The position numbers were made by a program, and so were the translations under genes. A stretch of 49,363 nucleotides of DNA. It comes from an uncultured Microbacterium sp. Lineage in GTDB: Bacteria > Actinomycetota > Actinomycetes > Actinomycetales > Microbacteriaceae. The DNA lies in assembly GCA_947503655.1 (NCBI GenBank), contig CANNEP010000014.1:1-49363 (forward strand). The letters run 5' to 3'. Under the pieces are notes generated by a model. That model searched no databases. It saw only the letters and a program-made list of their open reading frames with translations, and was not told the DNA's origin. This document shows, piece after piece, positions 11,180-20,922 of this stretch. The first letter of the stretch is position 1. Every line of letters begins with the position of its first letter.

Positions 11180-11452
11180 GTGAGCATACTCGTCGATACG
11201 CCCCGTTGGCCTGCACACGGCCGGTTATGGGCACATTTGGTCAGTGACGACAATCTGGCTGAGCTTCATGAATTCGCGGCGCGCAACCAAATCCCCCGAC
11301 GAGCGTTTGATTTTGATCACTACGACGTTCCGGAAGAAATGCTGCCGCGACTCATCGCCGACGGCGCGTCGCTTGTCGATAGTCATGAACTCACCCGCCG
11401 ACTCATTGCCTCCGGCTTGCGCGTCACGATGCGCGAGCGCCGCGGTCGCTAA
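11180..11452 (+). CDS. DUF4031 family protein
   Basis: A 90-aa protein of the DUF4031 family. Family features visible are the opening ILVDTPRWPAHGRLWAHLVSD, the central RNQIPRRAFDFDHYDVPEEM and the C-terminal ELTRRLIASGLRVTMRERRGR. Function is not established. The start is GTG at 11180 with no clear ribosome-binding site; TAACAT about 12 bp upstream could be a -10, so translation may be nearly leaderless. It stands alone, divergent from the rplU operon and convergent with rne, from which a strong hairpin separates it. Confidence 0.85.
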   Translation: MSILVDTPRWPAHGRLWAHLVSDDNLAELHEFAARNQIPRRAFDFDHYDVPEEMLPRLIADGASLVDSHELTRRLIASGLRVTMRERRGR

Positions 11453-11468
11453 GAGCGATGCAAACGGA

Positions 11469-11501
11469 ACCGCCCACCGGCCATAAGGCTGGTGGGCGGT
11501 T
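11469..11501. terminator. Bidirectional terminator between DUF4031 gene and rne
   Basis: AACCGCCCACCGGCC pairs with GGCTGGTGGGCGGTT around an ATAA loop, giving a 14-15 bp GC-rich stem between convergent genes. Confidence 0.85.
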
Positions 11502-11514
11502 CTGAGTTTCTGCG

Positions 11515-14076
11515 TTATTCGCTCGGCGTGCTCTCGGCGGCTGCGTCAGCCGCCGGCTTCGTCGAAACCGGCGTACCCGTAAGCGCAGCGGTCGTCACGC
11601 GGCGTGACCGCGAGCGGCCCTGGCCGGGAGACTTGGGCTCCGGCAGAGCGTCCAGCACGGACTCCAGAAGTTGCTCCTTCTCCGACTTCGGACGCGCTTC
11701 GCGCGGCGAGTCGGCGGCGGGCTTCTTCTTACGCGGCTTCTTGGGACGCTCGACGGGTGCTTCTACCGGCGACTCAGCCGCTGGTTCCGCTGCGTTCGGA
11801 GCCTTCGTCGATGCCGCAATCTGCGCGAGTGCGCTCTTCGCACCCTCAGGGATCACGTGCGTGCCCGTAGCGGGGGCCGTAGACGAGGGCGCGGAACCAT
11901 TGGTTGCGGCGTTGGAGGACGCGCCAGAGTTCTGGTTCGAGTTCTGGTTGCCCCGCTGGCGGCGGTTCTGGTTCGAGTTGCTGTTGTTCGACGAGTTCGA
12001 ACGGTGCTTCACAACCGGGTCGTGGTGCACGACGACGCCGCGGCCCGCGCACACCTCGCACGGCTCGCTGAAGGTCTCCAGCAGGCCCAGGCCCAGCTTC
12101 TTACGCGTCATCTGCACGAGACCGAGCGACGTGACCTCGGCAACCTGGTGCTTCGTGCGGTCGCGGCTCAGGCACTCAACGAGGCGGCGCAACACGAGGT
12201 CACGGTTCGTCTCCAGCACCATGTCGATGAAGTCGATGACGATGATGCCACCGATGTCACGGAGGCGAAGCTGGCGAACAATCTCTTCAGCAGCCTCAAG
12301 GTTGTTCTTGGTGACCGTCTCTTCGAGGTTTCCGCCGGAACCGACGAACTTGCCGGTGTTGACGTCGACGACGGTCATGGCCTCGGTGCGGTCGATCACG
12401 AGCGAACCACCCGACGGCAGCCACACCTTGCGGTCGAGCGCCTTTTCAATCTGCTCCGTGATGCGGAACGAGTCGAACGGGTCAGCGTCTCCCTCGTAGC
12501 GCTCGACGCGCTCCAGCAGGTCAGGAGCGACACCGGCGAGGTAGCTCTCGATCGTGCGCTGTGCTTCGTCGCCCTGAATGATCATCTTCGTGAAGTCTTC
12601 GTTGAAGACGTCGCGGACGATCTTGACGAGCAGGTCGGGTTCGGAGTGCAGAAGCTGCGGCGCCTGGCCAGACTCAGAGACCTTGGCGATGTGCTCCCAC
12701 TGGGCGGTGAGGCGCTGCACGTCGACCGTGAGCTGCTCTTCGGTTGCGCCCTCGGCAGCGGTACGGACGATGACGCCGCTCGATTCGGGCAGAACCTCCT
12801 TGAGGATGCGCTTGAGGCGCGCACGCTCGGTGTCGGGCAGCTTGCGGGAGATGCCGTTCATGGCGCCACCGGGAACGTACACGAGGTAGCGGCCGGGCAG
12901 TGAAATCTGGCTCGTCAGGCGGGCACCCTTGTGGCCGACCGGGTCTTTCGTGACCTGCACGAGAACCTTGTCGCCGGTCTTGAGGGCGAGCTCAATGCGA
13001 CGCGGCTGGTTGCCGGTCTCGACCGAGTCCCAGTCCACCTCACCGGAGTACAGCACGGCGTTGCGGCCGCGGCCGATGTCAACGAACGCAGCCTCCATCG
13101 ACGGCAGCACGTTCTGCACGCGACCGATGTAGACGTTGCCAATGAGCGAAGCGTCTTGGTTGCGAGCAACGTAGTGCTCGACGAGCACGTTGTCTTCGAG
13201 AACAGCAATCTGCACGCGGCCCGACTTCGAACGCACGATCATCTGGCGGTCGACAGCCTCGCGACGGGCGAGGAACTCAGCCTCGGTCACGACGGTGCGA
13301 CGACGACCAGCTTCGCGGCCATCGCGGCGGCGCTGCTTCTTCGCTTCCAGACGCGTGGAGCCCTTGATGCGTTGCGGCTCGGTAATGACCTCAACCGCGC
13401 GCTGACGGCGTGCCGGGGGCGCTGCCGGGGCCTCTTCGACCTCATTCGAGCTGCCGCGGCGACGACGGCGACGCGTGCTCGACGACTCTTCGTCGTTGTG
13501 GTGCGTCGGGCGAGCCGGCAGCGGAATGAACTCGGGTGCGTAGAAGTGAAGCGCCGTCGTCACCTGCGAGACAAACGTCTCGGGCAACAGGCCGAGCGAA
13601 ACGGCAGTCACGGGCTCAGGCTTGGCCTCAGGCTCTTCCACCGGTGCTTCCGCTACCTCAGCCTCAGCTGGCGGCTCTTCCGAAGCTTCAGCCTCAGCGG
13701 CCGGCTCTTCCGAAGCTTCAGCCTCAGCGGCCGGCTCTTCCGAAGCTTCCGCCTCGGCGGCGTCAGCCGGCGCTTCGTCTGCAGCCACTGGTTCCGGAAC
13801 CTCGGTCTCGGTGACAGCATCGGCTTCAGGAGCAGCAACGGTCGCCTCAGCGGCATCTTCCGCGGCCGACTCAACAACCGTCTCAGCGGTGGGCTCGGCA
13901 GCGGCAGCAACCTCGGCCGGGGTCTCCGGCAGCGGCGGCACGGGCGGCACAACGATCTCGGTTGATTCTGCCGCCGGAGCGTCAGCCTCGACAGCTACGC
14001 CTTCGTGAACCTCAGTGGGCTCGACAGTCGCGTCGTCGTTGTGGGTAGCGTGTTCTTCATTATTCTGATCAGCCAT
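11515..14076 (-). CDS. rne: Ribonuclease E/G
   Basis: An 853-aa endoribonuclease of the RNase E/G family, central to mRNA decay and rRNA/tRNA processing. An acidic Ala/Glu-rich N-terminal extension of about 200 residues precedes the S1 domain (NVYIGRVQNVLPSMEAAFVDIG). The catalytic domain includes TVVDVNTGKF (metal-binding Asp) and IVIDFIDM, then the zinc-link CEVC. The C-terminal tail has Asn-rich (NSNQNRRQRGNQN) and Lys/Pro-rich stretches, probably RNA- or partner-binding. The start at 14076 (MADQNNEEH) has AGGGAG about 12 nt upstream; a frame-open extension to 14214 lacks such a site. The extended N-terminus is typical of actinobacterial RNase E. Confidence 0.95.
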   Translation of the reverse strand: MADQNNEEHATHNDDATVEPTEVHEGVAVEADAPAAESTEIVVPPVPPLPETPAEVAAAAEPTAETVVESAAEDAAEATVAAPEADAVTETEVPEPVAADEAPADAAEAEASEEPAAEAEASEEPAAEAEASEEPPAEAEVAEAPVEEPEAKPEPVTAVSLGLLPETFVSQVTTALHFYAPEFIPLPARPTHHNDEESSSTRRRRRRGSSNEVEEAPAAPPARRQRAVEVITEPQRIKGSTRLEAKKQRRRDGREAGRRRTVVTEAEFLARREAVDRQMIVRSKSGRVQIAVLEDNVLVEHYVARNQDASLIGNVYIGRVQNVLPSMEAAFVDIGRGRNAVLYSGEVDWDSVETGNQPRRIELALKTGDKVLVQVTKDPVGHKGARLTSQISLPGRYLVYVPGGAMNGISRKLPDTERARLKRILKEVLPESSGVIVRTAAEGATEEQLTVDVQRLTAQWEHIAKVSESGQAPQLLHSEPDLLVKIVRDVFNEDFTKMIIQGDEAQRTIESYLAGVAPDLLERVERYEGDADPFDSFRITEQIEKALDRKVWLPSGGSLVIDRTEAMTVVDVNTGKFVGSGGNLEETVTKNNLEAAEEIVRQLRLRDIGGIIVIDFIDMVLETNRDLVLRRLVECLSRDRTKHQVAEVTSLGLVQMTRKKLGLGLLETFSEPCEVCAGRGVVVHHDPVVKHRSNSSNNSNSNQNRRQRGNQNSNQNSGASSNAATNGSAPSSTAPATGTHVIPEGAKSALAQIAASTKAPNAAEPAAESPVEAPVERPKKPRKKKPAADSPREARPKSEKEQLLESVLDALPEPKSPGQGRSRSRRVTTAALTGTPVSTKPAADAAAESTPSE
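13661..13750 (-). repeat. Three 30-bp tandem repeats inside rne
   Basis: Units at 13661-13690, 13691-13720 and 13721-13750 differ at only a few positions. Each encodes ten residues of the type EASEEPAAEA in the disordered acidic N-terminal region. Copy number may vary between strains because near-identical tandem repeats slip easily. Confidence 0.9.
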
Positions 14077-14234
14077 TGCTGGCGCACTCCCTGCGGGCAA
14101 CTCCGCGCGCTGCCCGGCAATTCTCTCGAGCGGCTCCGCACCTGCGGTACCGCGAACTCTATCGGCGTGCGATCGGCTCGAGGCTCGGATCGCGAGGGCA
14201 TCTTGTGCCCCCAAAGTCTTCTTGGACCACGGTC

Positions 14235-14270
14235 TCGGCGCGGCCGAGATGTAGTTCTGTGTCTATTATC
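14235..14270 (-). promoter_or_regulatory. Putative rne promoter -10 and leader hairpin
   Basis: A -10-like GATAAT at 14265-14270 on the minus strand would start transcription near 14258, giving an rne leader of about 180 nt. Just downstream CTCGGC-CGC-GCCGAG (about 14236-14250) forms a short hairpin. No convincing -35 is visible. RNase E of E. coli autoregulates through its leader; the same here is only a possibility. The rest of the 273-bp rne/VKOR gap shows nothing else. Confidence 0.4.
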
Positions 14271-14349
14271 GCACTAACCGCGGCCCGGTGCAGTATTCCG
14301 GCATAGTTTTCACGGCCGCGCCGTATTGCGCTGATGGAATACTGGTGAC

Positions 14350-14943
14350 ATGACCGAACAGCGCACCCGTCCGACCGTGTTCGCCATCTGGCTGATCATC
14401 GCGGGCGTTATTGGCTGGTGGGCGGCCTTCCAGCTCACCCTTGAGCGGTTTCATCTGCTCTTGAATCCCGACGCCATTCTCAATTGCGACATCTCCCCGT
14501 TGGTGCAGTGCAAGGCAAACCTGGAGTCAGCGCAGGGCTCGGTCTTTGGTTTTCCGAACCCACTGCTCGGGCTCACGATGTGGTTTGCACCGATCGTGGT
14601 TGGTGTCGCGATTTTGGCTGGTGCGCGCTTCGCGAAGTGGTTCTGGTTCTTGTTCTGGGGCGGTTTTGTTTTCGCCCAGGGCTTCGTGATTTGGCTCATG
14701 ACGCAGAGCATCTTCGAGCTCGGCACACTCTGCCCGTGGTGCATGGTGACGTGGGCGGTCGTCATTCCGTCGTTCTGGGCGGTGACTTTCCACGTCATGC
14801 GGATCGGTGTCTTCGGTGCCCGGCTGCAAGACCTCGGCGAGAAGCTGATGGGGTGGACTCCCCTGTTCACCGTCGTGAGCTACGCCGCTGTCGCCGTGAT
14901 GGCTCAGCTGCGCCTGGATCTTCTCAACGTCTTGTTCGTCTAG
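14350..14943 (+). CDS. Vitamin K epoxide reductase (VKOR) family membrane protein
   Basis: A 197-aa integral membrane oxidoreductase. Bacterial VKOR homologues pass electrons from a DsbA-like partner to quinones and so drive disulfide formation outside the membrane. About four to five transmembrane helices are visible. The two cysteine pairs of the family are present: the loop pair in NCDISPLVQCKA (about residues 44-53) and the redox CPWC near 128-131. It starts right after a weak upstream region (TGATGGAATACTGGTGAC) and is monocistronic. No DsbA-like thioredoxin gene is next to it in this window. Confidence 0.93.
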   Translation: MTEQRTRPTVFAIWLIIAGVIGWWAAFQLTLERFHLLLNPDAILNCDISPLVQCKANLESAQGSVFGFPNPLLGLTMWFAPIVVGVAILAGARFAKWFWFLFWGGFVFAQGFVIWLMTQSIFELGTLCPWCMVTWAVVIPSFWAVTFHVMRIGVFGARLQDLGEKLMGWTPLFTVVSYAAVAVMAQLRLDLLNVLFV

Positions 14944-14951
14944 TTCTGACG

Positions 14952-14999
14952 CAATGCAAGAGGCGCCGCACCCGAAAGGATGCGGCGCCTCTTGCGTTG
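14952..14999. terminator. Bidirectional terminator between VKOR gene and ndk
   Basis: AAGAGGCGCCGCA pairs perfectly with TGCGGCGCCTCTT around CCCGAAAGGA; flanking CAATGC/GCGTTG can extend the stem. It lies between convergent genes and serves both. Confidence 0.88.
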
Positions 15000-15002
15000 T
15001 GC

Positions 15003-15419
15003 TTAGGAGAACCAGATGCCCAGTTCGCGCGTTGCCGACTCGACCGAGTCAGAACCGTGAACGAGGTTCTGCTGAACCTTGAGGCCCCAGTCGCGGCCGA
15101 AGTCGCCACGGATGGTTCCGGGAGCCGCCGTCGTCGGGTCGGTCGTGCCCGCGAGCGAGCGGAAGCCCTCGATGACGCGGTTGCCTGCGAGGCGGATTGC
15201 TACCGACGGTCCCGACATCATGAACTCGAGAAGCGGCTCGTAGAACGGCTTGCCCTCGTGCTCGGCGTAGTGCTGTTCGAGCAGCGCGCGGTCGGGCTGG
15301 ACGAGCTTGAGGTCAACGAGTGCGTAGCCCTTAGCCTCGATACGAGCGAGGATCGCACCGGTCAGGCCGCGTGCGACACCATCGGGCTTAACGAGGACGA
15401 GCGTCTCTTCGATTTCCAT
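15003..15419 (-). CDS. ndk: Nucleoside diphosphate kinase
   Basis: A 138-aa kinase that balances nucleoside triphosphate pools. MEIEETLVLVKPDGVARGL opens the protein, the catalytic histidine is in GTIRGDFG's expected neighbourhood and NLVHGSDS (the family's active-site stretch, H in NLVHGSD), with RPLAG-equivalent EGFRSLAGTTDP before it. The start at 15419 is preceded by AAGGTGA at good spacing; an upstream in-frame ATG at 15467 would add 16 unrelated residues that overlap the DUF4233 gene, so it is rejected. Order folC-DUF4233-ndk on one strand is common in Actinobacteria. Confidence 0.96.
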   Translation of the reverse strand: MEIEETLVLVKPDGVARGLTGAILARIEAKGYALVDLKLVQPDRALLEQHYAEHEGKPFYEPLLEFMMSGPSVAIRLAGNRVIEGFRSLAGTTDPTTAAPGTIRGDFGRDWGLKVQQNLVHGSDSVESATRELGIWFS

Positions 15420-15420
15420 T

Positions 15421-15795
15421 TCAGTCACCTTCTGTGTTTTGTGCGGCGCTAGGAGCCTGGCGGGCAATTCGCGCCGACGTGATCATCGCATACGCCCACA
15501 GGCCACCGAAAACGGCAGCCACGACGACGAACGCGAGGTTGAGGAAGCCGCCTGCGAGGACGACAAGTTGGAGAATCCAGCCGATGATGATGCCGAACTG
15601 GAAGCGGCAGAGGCCTGCCGTGACGATCATCGCGATGGTCATCACGATGCCGAGGACGATGCCCCACCACGGTTCGATTCCCTCGGGAGTCAGTTTCATT
15701 CCGAAAATGAACAGACCGCCGAGGAACATGATGATCGACTCAAAGCCGAGAATGACGGCGCCGAGGCGCGCGGCGAGCGGATAGCTCTTCTTCAT
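15421..15795 (-). CDS. DUF4233 membrane protein
   Basis: A 124-aa protein with four predicted transmembrane helices (starting LGAVILGFESIIMFLGGLFIFG; then two central segments and FVVVAAVFGGLWAYAMI near the end) and a short hydrophilic tail. It matches the DUF4233 family, found almost always between folC and ndk in Actinobacteria; function unknown. The start at 15795 shares one base with the folC stop (TAATG). An open extension to 15915 is read from folC sequence and is not real. Only one base separates its stop from the ndk start. Confidence 0.85.
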   Translation of the reverse strand: MKKSYPLAARLGAVILGFESIIMFLGGLFIFGMKLTPEGIEPWWGIVLGIVMTIAMIVTAGLCRFQFGIIIGWILQLVVLAGGFLNLAFVVVAAVFGGLWAYAMITSARIARQAPSAAQNTEGD

Positions 15796-17153
15796 TACGC
15801 CTGACCTCCGGTAGCGGGCTTCCAGCTCTGTTCTTCGGACAGAGCGATGGCTTCGCCCGCAAGAACGACGGAACCAACGATGATGACGGCACGACGGGGC
15901 GAGACTGCGGCCCACTCGCGTGCAGCTTCAGCCGCATCGTCGAGCACCGGGTGCACGGTGGCCGGCAGACCCGCATTCTCAACGACGTCTGCGAGGCGGT
16001 CAGCGTCTGCCGCACGGTCAGAGGTCGGTGATGTCACGAACACGTGTGCCGGAATCTCGCGGAGTGCGTCGACAATGCCGACGGCGTCCTTGTCTTCCAG
16101 GACACCGAGCACGAGGCCCCACTCGTCGAAATCGAACGACTCGCGCAGTGCCGTTGCCAGCGCGCGGGCACCGTGCGGGTTGTGGCCCGCGTCGACAAGG
16201 ACGGTCGGCTCGGTGCCGATGAGCTGGAGGCGACCGGGTGAGGTCGACTCTTGCAAGCCTTCGGCCACGATGTCTTCAGCAATCGGGTTGCTGCCATCGC
16301 CAATGAGCGACTCTACGGCGGCGATAGCGAGGGCCGCGTTGAAGCCCTGGTGTGCGCCGTACAGCGGGAGGTATTCGTCTTCGTAGACACCGGCGCGGCC
16401 GCGAACGGTAACCTGCTGGCCACCCACGGCGAGACGCTGCGACACGAGGGCGAAGTCAGCCCCCTCGAATGCGACGGTGGCTGCCTTGTCGGCGGCGACA
16501 GCGCGAATGATCGCTTCGGCTTCGGGCGTCTGGCGCGCCGAAACCACGGAGGCACCGTCTTTGATGATGCCGGCCTTGACCATCGTGATCTCTTCGATCG
16601 TGTCGCCGAGGCGGGCCGCGTGGTCGATGTCGATCGGTGCGAACACCGCGACATCACCATCGGCTGTGTTGGTGGAATCCCACGCGCCGCCCATGCCGAC
16701 TTCGATCACGGCGACGTCTACGGGCGCGTCAGCGAAGACCACGAACGCGAGGATCGTGAGCAGTTCGAAGAACGTGAGCGGTGCGTCGCCGGCGGCTGCC
16801 AGCTCGGCGTCGACCATGTCAACGAACGGTTCGATTTCTTCCCACGCGTCGGCGACAGCACCGTCGTTGGCGGGTTCACCGTCGACCATCATGCGCTCGG
16901 TGAAGCGAACGAGGTGCGGGCTCGTGAACAGGCCGGTACGCAAACCATGCGCACGCAACAGGCTCTCAATCATGCGAGCAGTCGACGTCTTACCGTTGGT
17001 TCCGGTCAGGTGAATGACCCGGTACGTCTTCTGCGGGTCATTCATCAGTTCGAGCACACGGCGCGTGCGCTCGACGCGCGGCTGCACCCACTGCTCCCCC
17101 TGGCGGGTCAGCAGTTCGGCATAGACGCGGTCAGCGCGCTGAATGTCACTCAC
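15795..17153 (-). CDS. folC: Bifunctional folylpolyglutamate / dihydrofolate synthase
   Basis: A 452-aa Mur-ligase-family enzyme that adds glutamate to dihydropteroate and folates. ATP-binding [15 protein letters not shown] is at about residues 46-60, followed by [18 protein letters not shown]. The central domain has [14 protein letters not shown] and the C-terminal domain [14 protein letters not shown]. Length is within the normal range. The start overlaps the ileS stop by 4 bp (17150-17153), so folate enzyme synthesis is coupled to ileS and may fall under its T-box control. Confidence 0.96.
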   Translation of the reverse strand: MSDIQRADRVYAELLTRQGEQWVQPRVERTRRVLELMNDPQKTYRVIHLTGTNGKTSTARMIESLLRAHGLRTGLFTSPHLVRFTERMMVDGEPANDGAVADAWEEIEPFVDMVDAELAAAGDAPLTFFELLTILAFVVFADAPVDVAVIEVGMGGAWDSTNTADGDVAVFAPIDIDHAARLGDTIEEITMVKAGIIKDGASVVSARQTPEAEAIIRAVAADKAATVAFEGADFALVSQRLAVGGQQVTVRGRAGVYEDEYLPLYGAHQGFNAALAIAAVESLIGDGSNPIAEDIVAEGLQESTSPGRLQLIGTEPTVLVDAGHNPHGARALATALRESFDFDEWGLVLGVLEDKDAVGIVDALREIPAHVFVTSPTSDRAADADRLADVVENAGLPATVHPVLDDAAEAAREWAAVSPRRAVIIVGSVVLAGEAIALSEEQSWKPATGGQA

Positions 17154-20100
17154 GCCTGGTCTCCCTGCGAGTTCTTTTCGATCGTCACGATGATGGCCGC
17201 CTTGTCAGAGCCGAGCGCCGTGGTTCCGCTACAGAACACACCGTCACCGGGGCTCGTAACGTTCTTGACGAGCTCATCGATGCCTTCGGTGGCCTGCACG
17301 GCGAAGCCGACGGCCAGCGTTTCTGCGGCAATCAGTTCGGCGTGCGTGTTCAGCGCCTCGGCGATCGCCGGGGCGACGTTGAGCGCCAGCACGATACGGT
17401 CGCTGACCTCGAGACCAGCGTTCTTACGAGCCTCCTGCACGACACGGATCGCGTCACGCGCGATGCCCTCCGCCTCAAGCTCCGGGGTCGTGACAGTGTC
17501 AAGCAGCACGAAGCCGCCACCGGGAAGCAGCGAGATCGCGGTGCCTTCGGCAACACCGCCAGCTTCGAGAGCGAGTTCGTACTCCCCCTCGACCAGCGCG
17601 AGGCCACCGGCGGTGACCACACCGTCGGTTTCGCTCCAGTCGCCGTTCTTCGCGCCCATGATGGCCTGCTGAACTTGCTTGCCGAGGCGCGGGCCCGCAG
17701 CACGAGCGTTCACAACGAGTCGCTGCGTGATGCCGTACTGCGCACCGATGCCGTCAACGGCTTCGACGAGTTCCACGGACTTAACGTTGAGCTCTTCACG
17801 CAGAATCGCTTCAAACTGAGCCAGCCCCGTGGTTCCGTTCGTGACAACCGTCAGCGACTGCAACGGCAGACGCACGCGCAACTTGTGCTGCTTGCGCAGG
17901 GCGTTGGCGGTCGACGAGATGTCGCGCACGGCGTCCATCGCGGAGCGGATGTCTTCTGCCGCCGGGAAGGCGTCAGCGTCTGGGTAGTCCTGCAGGTGCA
18001 CGCTGCGACCACCGGTGAGACCCTGCCAGACCTGCTCAGATACGAGCGGGATGAGCGGGGCCGCGACGCGGGTCAGCGTCTCGAGCACCGTGTAGAGCGT
18101 GTCGAAGGCTTCACGCGACGTTTCGTCGTCGGTGATGCCAACCCAGAAGCGGTCGCGCGAGCGGCGGATGTACCAGTTCGTCAACGCGTCGCTGAAGTCG
18201 CGGAGCTTTTCGGTCGCGCTCGTGGAATCCAGACCTTCGAGGTCTTCGGCGACACCCCGCACCAGGTCGCCGGTGAGGGCGAGGATGTAGCGGTCGAGCA
18301 CGTCGGTCGAGTCGGTGCGCCACGAGGCTTCGTAGCCGCCCTCCTGCGCCGCGTTGGCGTAGGTCGCGAAGAAGTACCACGAGCTCCACAGCGGCAGCAT
18401 AAATTCCCGCACGCCGGCGCGGATGCCCTCTTCGGTGACGACAAGGTTGCCACCGCGGAGGACCGACGACGACATCAAGAACCAGCGCATAGCGTCGGAA
18501 CCATCGCGATCGAAGACCTCGGAGACGTCCGGGTAGTTGCGCAGTGACTTCGACATCTTCTGGCCGTCAGAGCCGAGCACGATGCCGTGGCAGCTCACGC
18601 CGGTGAAGGCGGGGCGGTCAAACAGTGCGGTCGAGAGGACGTGCATGACGTAGAACCAGCCACGCGTCTGTCCGATGTACTCGACGATGAAGTCGGCGGG
18701 CGAGTGCTCGTCGAACCACTGCTGGTTTTCGAACGGGTAGTGCACCTGCGCGAACGGCATCGAGCCGGAGTCAAACCACACGTCGAGCACGTCTTCGATG
18801 CGACGCATCGTGGACTGGCCGGTGGGGTCATCGGGGTTCGGACGCGTCAAGTCGTCGATGTACGGGCGGTGCATGTCGACCTCGCCCTGCTCGTTGCGGG
18901 GCAAGCGGCCGAAGTCGCGCTCGAGGTCGGCGAAGGAGCCGTACGAATCCACGCGTGGGTACTCGGGGTTGTCGCTCTTCCACACCGGAATCGGCGAGCC
19001 CCAATAGCGATTGCGGCTGATCGACCAGTCGCGTGCACCCTCAAGCCACTTGCCAAACTGGCCGTGCTTGACGTTCTCCGGCACCCAAGTGATGTCGTCG
19101 TTGAGTTCGATCGCGCGGTCACGGAAGTCAGTGACGCGCACGAACCAGCTCGAGACGGCTTTGTAGATGAGAGGGTTGCGGCAGCGCCAGCAGTGCGGGT
19201 AGCTGTGCACGTAGCTCTGCTCCCGAAGCATGCGGCCAGCAGCGCGCAGCAGGCGGATGAGCGGCGTGTTCGCGTCAAGCCACAGCATGCCGGCAACGTC
19301 GGTGACGTTGGGGAGGAACTTGCCGCCGTCATCGAGCGACAAGATAGTTGGGATGCCTGCGGCCGCAACCACACGCATGTCGTCTTCACCGTAGGCCGGT
19401 GCCTGGTGAACAACACCGGTACCGTCAGCGGTCGTGACGTAGTCGTCGACAAGGATGCGCCACGCGTTCTCGGTGCCGTAGGTCTCGGCGTCGGCGTAGT
19501 AGTCGAAGAGACGCTCGTACTGCACATCGGCGAGGTCGGAACCAGGAAGGGTGCGGGCGATGGCGGCGCGGGCGTCGTCGGCCGATTCGTAGCCGAGGTC
19601 CTTCGCGTAGTTGCCGAGCAGCGCGTCAGCGAGCAGGTACGTGCCGCCTTCGGCGTCAGCAGCACCGTTCGGGCCGGCCGGAACCACGACATAGTCGATC
19701 TCCGGGCCAACGGCGAGAGCGAGGTTGGTCGGGAGCGTCCACGGCGTCGTCGTCCACGCGAGCACGCGCACACCAGCGAGACCCAATTGTTCCGCCTTCT
19801 CCCCCACCAGCGGGAAAGTGACGGTGACGGACGGGTCTTGACGGTCTTTGTAGACGTCGTCGTCCATGCGCAGTTCGTGCGCCGACAGCGGCGTCTCGTC
19901 GCGCCAGCAGTACGGCAGAACGCGGTAGCCCTCGTAGGCGAGGCCCTTCTCGAACAGCTGGTTGAACGCCCACATGACCGACTCCATGTAGGACGTGTCG
20001 AGCGTCTTGTAGCCGTTGTCGAAGTCAACCCAGCGCGCCTGGCGGGTCACGTAGTCCTGCCACTCGCGGGTGTAGGCGAGAACCGACTCACGCGACTTCG

Positions 20101-20482
20101 CGTTGAAGGTCGAGATGCCCATGGCTTCGATCTCGCTCTTCTCGGTGATGCCGAGCTGCTTCATCGCTTCGAGCTCGGCAGGAAGACCGTGCGTGTCCCA
20201 GCCGAAGACGCGGTCAACCTTCTTGCCGCGCATGGTCTGGAAGCGCGGGAACAGGTCTTTCGCGTACCCGGTCAGCAGGTGACCGTAGTGCGGGAGGCCG
20301 TTGGCGAACGGCGGGCCATCGTAGAAGACCCACTCTTCGTTACCCTCGCGCTGCGCAATGCTCGCGCGGAACGTCTGGTCGCGCTCCCAGAACTCCAGGA
20401 TGTCGGTTTCGATCTCCGGGAAGCGCGGGCTGGGCACGACAGCATCAGCGGCTGGTCCGAATGAGGAACGAGGATAGGTCAT
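17150..20482 (-). CDS. ileS: Isoleucyl-tRNA synthetase, type 2
   Basis: An 1110-aa class I synthetase charging tRNA-Ile. The HIGH-type motif reads [12 protein letters not shown] (HYGH at residues 65-68) and the second signature [16 protein letters not shown] is near 620. The GLPHYGH context, the length and the lack of a C-terminal CxxC zinc site mark it as the eukaryote-like type 2 enzyme, a group generally less sensitive to mupirocin (known of the family, not tested here). The start at 20482 (MTYPRSSFG) is taken over an in-frame ATG at 20542, which lies inside the T-box sequence. The mRNA leader carries a T-box riboswitch. Confidence 0.97.
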   Translation of the reverse strand: MTYPRSSFGPAADAVVPSPRFPEIETDILEFWERDQTFRASIAQREGNEEWVFYDGPPFANGLPHYGHLLTGYAKDLFPRFQTMRGKKVDRVFGWDTHGLPAELEAMKQLGITEKSEIEAMGISTFNAKSRESVLAYTREWQDYVTRQARWVDFDNGYKTLDTSYMESVMWAFNQLFEKGLAYEGYRVLPYCWRDETPLSAHELRMDDDVYKDRQDPSVTVTFPLVGEKAEQLGLAGVRVLAWTTTPWTLPTNLALAVGPEIDYVVVPAGPNGAADAEGGTYLLADALLGNYAKDLGYESADDARAAIARTLPGSDLADVQYERLFDYYADAETYGTENAWRILVDDYVTTADGTGVVHQAPAYGEDDMRVVAAAGIPTILSLDDGGKFLPNVTDVAGMLWLDANTPLIRLLRAAGRMLREQSYVHSYPHCWRCRNPLIYKAVSSWFVRVTDFRDRAIELNDDITWVPENVKHGQFGKWLEGARDWSISRNRYWGSPIPVWKSDNPEYPRVDSYGSFADLERDFGRLPRNEQGEVDMHRPYIDDLTRPNPDDPTGQSTMRRIEDVLDVWFDSGSMPFAQVHYPFENQQWFDEHSPADFIVEYIGQTRGWFYVMHVLSTALFDRPAFTGVSCHGIVLGSDGQKMSKSLRNYPDVSEVFDRDGSDAMRWFLMSSSVLRGGNLVVTEEGIRAGVREFMLPLWSSWYFFATYANAAQEGGYEASWRTDSTDVLDRYILALTGDLVRGVAEDLEGLDSTSATEKLRDFSDALTNWYIRRSRDRFWVGITDDETSREAFDTLYTVLETLTRVAAPLIPLVSEQVWQGLTGGRSVHLQDYPDADAFPAAEDIRSAMDAVRDISSTANALRKQHKLRVRLPLQSLTVVTNGTTGLAQFEAILREELNVKSVELVEAVDGIGAQYGITQRLVVNARAAGPRLGKQVQQAIMGAKNGDWSETDGVVTAGGLALVEGEYELALEAGGVAEGTAISLLPGGGFVLLDTVTTPELEAEGIARDAIRVVQEARKNAGLEVSDRIVLALNVAPAIAEALNTHAELIAAETLAVGFAVQATEGIDELVKNVTSPGDGVFCSGTTALGSDKAAIIVTIEKNSQGDQA

Positions 20483-20494
20483 GGTCTCTCGCAG

Positions 20495-20680
20495 GGCTTG
20501 AATTTGGCTCCTGCAGGGACGATCTGTCGACCGCGGTACCACCCCGCATTGCTCGTATACCCGGAGGGCAACGAACCACTCGTTCAGCGGCTGTAACGGG
20601 CCTGACCCGCTCGGCTCTACTAGGGCTTACGCCTGTTCTTCCGAGCACTCCCCGGTGATAGCCGGATCGCAGTGTGTTCG
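20495..20680 (-). promoter_or_regulatory. T-box riboswitch of ileS (specifier ATC, translational type)
   Basis: The minus-strand leader holds the T-box core TGGTACCGCGG (20531-20541), which binds the uncharged tRNA 3' end. About 115 nt upstream the specifier region reads GGCTATCACCGGGGAG, with ATC (Ile) at 20657-20659. The compact stem I and the CCTGCAGGAG stretch before the ileS start fit the actinobacterial class that regulates translation by releasing a sequestered ribosome-binding site; no terminator hairpin is seen before the ATG. A -10-like TAGAAT lies at 20684-20689. High uncharged tRNA-Ile should raise ileS, and through coupling folC, output. Confidence 0.93.
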
Positions 20681-20772
20681 TCCATTCTAGCGCGGTTTTA
20701 TTTGACGTGCGGGACGCAAGTGTGCTGGGACCTATCGCGCCGTGTGCTTTCGTTCCGCCCTCCGCGCCCCGG

Positions 20773-20897
20773 TGGTTCCACTCCTCCCCCTCCGTCAATC
20801 CTGTTCTGCACGATCAACGTGATGGCGTCGTCACAAATACCGGAGTGTCGGGCGATCTACCAGATTTCGTCGTGCAGAACAGGGAGGAGTGGAACCA
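20773..20897. repeat. 125-bp long inverted repeat between ileS and the peptide ABC operon
   Basis: The right arm 20870-20897 (28 nt) pairs with two left blocks: 20773-20788 (TGGTTCCACTCCTCCC) and 20800-20813 (CCTGTTCTGCACGA). An 11-nt bulge separates the blocks, and a loop of 56 nt lies between the arms. It begins 26 bp after the DppDF stop, so it may end that transcript. The large loop and the bulge are unlike a plain terminator; a small RNA or a defunct miniature element is possible. The rest of the 440-bp gap is the ileS leader. Confidence 0.7.
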
Positions 20898-20922
20898 GGA
20901 CTGTGGAACCAGCGGCGCGGGG

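Noticed and set aside
12931..13965. 344-codon plus-strand frame opposite rne
   Set aside because: Antisense shadow of the Glu/Ala-rich RNase E arm; its repeats mirror the rne tandem repeats.
15421..15915. Longer DUF4233 start at 15915
   Set aside because: The added 40 residues are Arg/His-rich translation of folC DNA in another frame; the 15795 start overlaps the folC stop in the usual TAATG way.
18587..20464. 625-codon plus-strand frame opposite ileS
   Set aside because: Antisense shadow caused by codon bias; composition is Val/Arg-rich and without motifs.
20773..20897. Integron attC-like site
   Set aside because: Size and bulge fit attC, but the tips lack the RYYYAAC / GTTRRRY core and no integrase is nearby.
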